A DNA stretch of 64,000 nucleotides from Amaurobius ferox (lineage: Eukaryota; Arthropoda; Arachnida; Araneae; Amaurobiidae), in NCBI GenBank assembly GCA_951213105.1, contig OX578142.1, positions 1,814,649 through 1,878,648 of the forward strand. Reading direction: 5' to 3'. The notes under the pieces were generated by a model. That model was not told the DNA's origin. It made no database searches and was given only the letters and a program-made list of their open reading frames with translations. The position numbers and the translations under genes are program-made. Of this stretch, positions 58,601 to 64,000 are shown in pieces. The first letter of the stretch is position 1, and the number at the start of each line of letters is the position of its first letter.

Positions 58601-59143
58601 GGGGGTAGCATGAAAAAGTATAGATTTTTCGAAATTTTGAAACCTCGTTTTTTGGACATCAAACAGAAGGTATCGGCCAGAAACCAGGAAATCGGTGTTC
58701 TCCATCGAAATTAGATATAAAAAATTGTATTTGAACGAAAATTATCATGGTCGGATTTTTCACAAAATCGGTAAGGGGGGGTAGCATGAAAAAGTATAGA
58801 TTTTTCGAAATTTTGAAACCTCGTTTTTTGGACATCAAACAGAAGGTATCGGCCAGAAAGCCAGGAAATCGGTTTTCTCCATCGAAATTAGATTAAAAAA
58901 TTGTATTTGAACGAAAATTATCATGGTCGGATTTTTCACAAAAGCGGTAAGGGGGGGTAGCATGAAAAAGTATAGATTCTTCGAAATTTTGAAACCTCGT
59001 TTTTTGGACATCAAACAGAAGGTATCGGCCAGAAAGCCAGGAAATCGGTCTTCTCCATCGAAATTAGATATAAAAAATTGTATTTGAACGAAAATTATCA
59101 TGGTCGGATTTTTCACAAAATCTGTAAGGGGGGTAGCATGAAA
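49635..59143. repeat. Satellite array 7 (about 54 monomers), duplicate of array 2
   Basis: Colinear with 7265-16773 at offset 42370, including all block duplications and rare variants. Confidence 0.95.
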
Positions 59144-61908
59144 GGCCCAGACCATACAGCCAACCCAGGGGTTTATGGCAGTTTAATGTATGGCCGGGAG
59201 AAAATTTAGAACAGGAGAATTTAGAAATTTAGAAAATTTAGAACAGGAGAATTTAGAAAATTTAGAACAGGAGACCGACTTCCACAGACCGACACCCTCG
59301 AGCAGCCCAGAGTAAACCAGTAGTTTATTAAATAATCAATCAAAGGTTACAGTTACAAAGTGTTAGGTGTCACGTAGGACACAGGCAGCAAAACAGACAG
59401 GCAAGCAAACAGACAACAAACCACAAAGATAAAAGTACAAAATGTGTCACATAAGACACAAACAGCAAAACGTTTCACGTAGGACACAGACAGCAAGAAA
59501 AACAGCAAGCAAACGGCACAAAACGTGTCACATAAGACACAAACAGCAAAACGTGTCACGTAGGACACAGACACAGGAATAACAGCAGCAAACGACAAAA
59601 ACAAAAAGTCACACACATAAAAAAATACAATAAACAGGGAAGTATGCAAGGAATATGCAAGCAGAGCATACAAAAGTGGTGCCAAGGGAACAGTAGAGAG
59701 CTCCACTGATCAAAAATTAAAAGCAGAAGGGACGCCGGCTCACGGGCAGGTTATGAAATACCATTCGAGATCTCTCTCGCAATGAGAACACAGTTTTTAA
59801 GTTTATTTAAAAGGATAGGGTTTTTCCTAACACCCGAGAACCAGGTTGCACAATGAGCGGGAGTGGGCTTGATTAAGTGGTGGGCAGAAGTGTGTGGGCA
59901 GGAAAATACATAATGGTCCACATCACCGTAAGCATTGCAGGTACAGCAAGATGTTCTTTTAAATTTAAAATGATGAAGGTAGTCCAAAAAGGGGCCATGA
60001 CCCGTAAGAAAGTAAATTAAATATTTATTATAAATTTGGAAATTTTGACTGACTTTAGGGAGGTAAGTTAAAATTCTTGCCGGGTCATGGGTACGAGGGG
60101 AAATGTAATTATTAAGAAGGGTTTGCCAAATATTTAAAAGGTATGTTTTGCAGTGATTAGTTAAAAAAGAGTAAGGTAAAGGTAAAACAGTAGGGGAGCC
60201 AACAGTAGTGGCGAGTTTGGCGTTTTCATCGGCAACCTCATTACCTCGAATGTTAGCATGGGCTTTAACCCACTGTAAATTAAAAAGTGATTTAAAAGGG
60301 TAAATATAAGTTTTAATATCGTTTAAAAATTTTGATTTAATATTGGGAGAGTTTAACGCCAAAATGGCTGAAAGGCTGTCTGAAAAAATGTTAACTTTTG
60401 TGTTATTGTTGATTGTCCAGGAGAAGGCTTCTCGTAAAGCAGCCAATTCAGCCTGGAAAACCGTGTTCTCATTATCAAGTTTATATAAAAATGTCTCGAT
60501 CAACGAATCATCTTTAAAGACACAGATGGCAAAGCCAACCTTATCTTCTATTTTGGAGCCATCTGTGTAGATATTAAAGTTAGAAAAGGTGACAGGATTA
60601 CGAGGGGGAAAAATAATGGAACGTAGTCCAGGGGAGAGGCCCGAAAGAGCACAATTGGTGTCGAAACGGGCGGGGGAGGGGAGGGAAGAGTCAGGAAAAA
60701 AGTTATTTTTCTGCTTCCAGAAATGGTATTTTAAAAATTGGGTCTTGATTACACAGTGAAGGGGGGGAATACCAGTTATTGAAAAAAGAGAAATGTTTGA
60801 AGATGTTCTAAAACCGGTAGAAATCTTTAATAAGAATAATCTTTGTAAGGAAGTAAGCTTAGAAATTTGAACCCCCGTTAAATGACCTCCCCAAATACCC
60901 GCCCCGTATATAATAATTTTCTCTATTACTGCAAGATACCAAGATTTCAATAAAACTTTATTAACACCCCAATTATTACTTGATATTTTGCCAAAGGTAG
61001 AAAAGAGCTTAAAACACTTCTCTTTTAGATAAAAAATGTGGGAACTCCATTTTAAGTTGTCGTCAATAATAATACCCAAAAATTTAAGGGAACGAGTAAT
61101 TTTAATAGTTTTGTTTAAAAGTTTAACCGGAGGGTAATACCTGCGTTTTTTCCCAAAAGTGGGGAGAAGGCATATTGGACGATAAGCGCAACAGGAGGCT
61201 GGATTTTTGTCAGGTTTTTGAATAAATAAAATTTTAGCGTTTTTGAGTGAATCAGGAAATTTACAGAATTTGAAAATAAGATTAATAATTTTAGAAAAAA
61301 GGGGGGGGTACGATTTAAAAAGATTTTTCCATATATTAAAGTCAAGGTTATCCTGGCCCGGGGCCTTACCAGATTTTAAATGATTGAAGACAAGGGAGAG
61401 CTCTTCATCCGAGACCGCCCCCAAACCCTCATCAGAAGTGTCATGGGTGGGAAAAGAGGTAAAATAGGGGTCCTCAGGAAAACAGTGGTCCAAAAGACGC
61501 TGAATTTTATCGTTATAATCAAGGTTAGGATTGTCCTGGAACTGCAAGTTTATATTATTAAAATTTTTATGTTTTTGGAAAGTGTATTTAAATAAAGAGC
61601 CGAATTTTTCAGAGCAATTGTTGCAGTGTTTTTTCCAGGCGTCAGATTTTGCTTTATTTATTAGAAGTTTATATTTTGCTCTGTTTAGTTTATATTTAAT
61701 TTTTGCTTGGTTAATGAGTTCGGGAGGGTCGGAGTTTCTCTCGTGTGAACCGATTCTTTTATAAAGCGCATTGACAAAATTTCTAAACTTCGCTAGGTCT
61801 CGGCTCCACCAGCTGAAGTTAAAATTTTTTGAAGCTTTTTTCTTTCTAATATATTTAAATGCACAATTTTGTGTTTTGAGTATAAAGTCTTTGATAAATA
61901 CATCCAGC
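59144..61908 (-). mobile_element. Element D2: duplicate of the truncated, internally deleted D1
   Basis: Same junctions, same 597-bp deletion and same target duplications (59126-59143 and 61909-61926) as D1. It differs by a C-to-T change at 60416. Its 3' UTR is 59144-59750. Confidence 0.92.
59751..61908 (-). pseudogene. ORF2 remnant of D2 (RT core deleted)
   Basis: Duplicate of 17381-19538. The single difference noticed replaces Ala with Thr in the RNase H region (FSWAINN becomes FSWTINN). The RT catalytic motifs are absent and the frame again runs on into satellite. Confidence 0.88.
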
Positions 61909-64000
61909 AAGGGGGGTAGCATGAAAAAGTATAGATTTTTCGAAATTTTGAAACCTCGTATTTTGGACATCAAACAGAAGGTATCGGCCAGAAAGCCAGG
62001 AAATCGGACTTCTCCATCGAATATAGATATAAAAAATTGTATTTGAACGAAAATTATCATGGTCGGATTTTTCACAAAATCGGTAAGGGGGGGTAGCATG
62101 AAAAAGTATAGATTTTTCGAAATTTTGAAACCTCGTTTTTTGGACATCAAACAGAAGGTATCGGCCAGAAACCAGGAAATCGGTGTTCTCCATCGAAATT
62201 AGATATAAAAAATTGTATTTGAACGAAAATTATCATGGTCGGATTTTTCACAAAATCGGTAAGGGGGGGTAGCATGAAAAAGTATAGATTTTTCGAAATT
62301 TTGAAACCTCGTTTTTTGGACATCAAACAGAAGGTATCGGCCAGAAAGCCAGGAAATCGGTCTTCTCCATCGAAATTAGATTAAAAAATTGTATTTGAAC
62401 GAAAATTATCATGGTCGGATTTTTCACAAAATCGGTAAGGGGGGGTAGCATGAAAAAGTATAGATTTTTCGAAATTTTGAAACCTCGTTTTTTGGACATC
62501 AAACAGAAGGTATCGGCCAGAAAGCCAGGAAATCGGTCTTCTCCATCGAAATTAGATATAAAAAATTGTATTTGAACGAAAATTATCATGGTCGGATTTT
62601 TCACAAAATCGGTAAGGGGGGGTAGCATGAAAAAGTATAGATTTTTCGAAATTTTGAAACCTCGTTTTTTGGACATCAAACAGAAGGTATCGGCTAGAAA
62701 GCTAGGAAATCGGACTTCTCCATCGAAATTAGATATAAAAAATTGTATTTGAACGAAAATTATCATGGTCGGATTTTTCACAAAGTCGGTAAGGGGGGGT
62801 AGCATGAAAAAGTATAGATTTTTCGAAATTTTGAAACCTCGTTTTTTGGACATCAAACAGAAGGTATCGGCCAGAAAGCCAGGAAATCGGTTTTCTCCAT
62901 CGAAATTAGATTAAAAAATTGTATTTGAACGAAAATTATCATGGTCGGATTTTTCACAAAAGCGGTAAGGGGGGGTAGCATGAAAAAGTATAGATTCTTC
63001 GAAATTTTGAAACCTCGTTTTTTGGACATCAAACAGAAGGTATCGGCCAGAAAGCCAGGAAATCGGTCTTCTCCATCGAAATTAGATATAAAAAATTGTA
63101 TTTGAACGAAAATTATCATGGTCGGATTTTTCACAAAATCTGTAAGGGGGGTAGCATGAAAAAGTATAGATTTTTCGAAATTTTGAAACCTCGTATTTTG
63201 GACATCAAACAGAAGGTATCGGCCAGAAAGCCAGGAAATCGGACTTCTCCATCGAATATAGATATAAAAAATTGTATTTGAACGAAAATTATCATGGTCG
63301 GATTTTTCACAAAATCGGTAAGGGGGGGTAGCATGAAAAAGTATAGATTTTTCGAAATTTTGAAACCTCGTTTTTTGGACATCAAACAGAAGGTATCGGC
63401 CAGAAAGCCAGGAAATCGGTCTTCTCCATCGAAATTAGATATAAAAAATTGTATTTGAACGAAAATTATCATGGTCGGATTTTTCACAAAATCGGTAAGG
63501 GGGGGTAGCATGAAAAAGTATAGATTTTTCGAAATTTTGAAACCTCGTTTTTTGGACATCAAACAGAAGGTATCGGCCAGAAAGCCAGAAAATCGGTCTT
63601 CTCCATCGAAATTAGATATAAAAAATTGTATTTGAACGAAAATTATCATGGTCGGATTTTTCACAAAATCGGTAAGGGGGGTAGCATGAAAAAGTATAAA
63701 TTTTTCGAAATTTTGAAACCTCGTTTTCGGACATCAAACAGAAGGTATCGGCCAGAAAGCCAGGAAATCGGTTTTCTCCATCGAAATTAGATATAAAAAA
63801 TTGTATTTGAACGAAAATTATCATAGTCGGATTTTTCACAAAATCGGTAAGGGGGGGTAGCATGAAAAAGTATAGATTTTTCGAAATTTTGAAACCTCGT
63901 TTTTTGGACATCAAACAGAAGGTATCGGCCAGAAAACCAGGAAATCGGTCTTCTCCATCGAAATGAGATATAAAAAATTGTATTTGAACGAAAATTATCA
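61909..64000. repeat. Satellite array 8 (about 12 monomers, cut by window end)
   Basis: Colinear with 19539-21630. It includes the variant monomer with GTTTTCGGACATC (deletion of three bases) near 63725, matching 21354. Confidence 0.95.

Larger units (their letters stand above)
34385..64000. repeat. Macro-repeat unit 2, incomplete, carrying an extra element C
   Basis: This is the second copy of the unit beginning at position 1. It is colinear with 1-21630 except for a net 7985-bp gain at 36829-44801, which is element C plus junction filler. The only small differences I noticed are one base near 1768/36153 and a C/T difference at 18046/60416. It runs off the window end before reaching copies of E and B. 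Confidence 0.85.

Noticed and set aside
1..64000. Host protein genes, tRNA or rRNA genes, LTR retroelements, DNA transposons
   Set aside because: No supporting sequence seen; all long non-satellite frames belong to the non-LTR elements.

Overview
This is eukaryotic heterochromatin. It has no bacterial-style gene layout, no recognisable host gene, and is AT-rich. About half of the window is a tandem satellite with a monomer of about 177 bp. Nearly all the rest is non-LTR (LINE-type) retrotransposon sequence, all on the minus strand and all inserted at one position of the satellite monomer. ORF2 (APE endonuclease, reverse transcriptase, RNase H, CCHC knuckle) and ORF1 (Gag-like, three zinc knuckles) have an arthropod Jockey/I/R1-group style. 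My best guess is an arthropod, perhaps a spider; the host assignment is inference from protein style only.

Layout, left to right: 1-1895, 5' end of an element (copy A: ORF1 start plus 5' UTR); 1896-2974, 6 satellite monomers; 2975-7264, element F1, which has an ORF1 but no ORF2; 7265-16773, about 54 monomers; 16774-19538, 5'-truncated element D1 with an internal deletion; 19539-26264, about 38 monomers; 26265-27466, 5'-truncated element E; 27467-28546, 6 monomers; 28547-36280, full-length element B with a frameshifted ORF2; 36281-36828, 3 monomers; 36829-44760, full-length element C with both ORFs intact; 44761-44801, scrambled junction; 44802-45344, 3 monomers; 45345-49634, F2; 49635-59143, about 54 monomers; 59144-61908, D2; 61909-64000, about 12 monomers.

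At a larger scale, positions 1-21630 recur almost unchanged at 34385-64000. The window is therefore about 1.9 copies of a roughly 34.4-kb macro-repeat (order F, D, E, B with satellite between). The second copy differs mainly by the insertion of element C into the fourth satellite monomer, so the first copy preserves the empty site. A and B, F1 and F2, and D1 and D2 are duplicates of single insertions, not independent insertions.

How the parts work together (inference): the ORF2 endonuclease appears to nick the satellite within GCATGAAA/AAGTATAG, target-primed reverse transcription starts there, and the second strand is cut 17-18 bp away, giving the duplication AAGGGGGGTAGCATGAAA. The F element carries a divergent intact Gag ORF and no polymerase, but ends in about 277 bp of nearly the same 3' tail as the B/C elements. 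This suggests it is mobilised in trans, recalling the Gag-only HeT-A and its RT-bearing partner TART at Drosophila telomeres. The autonomous elements carry repeated GTGTC-N6-GACAC hairpins in the 3' UTR (F keeps one) and tandem monomers of about 200 bp in the 5' UTR.
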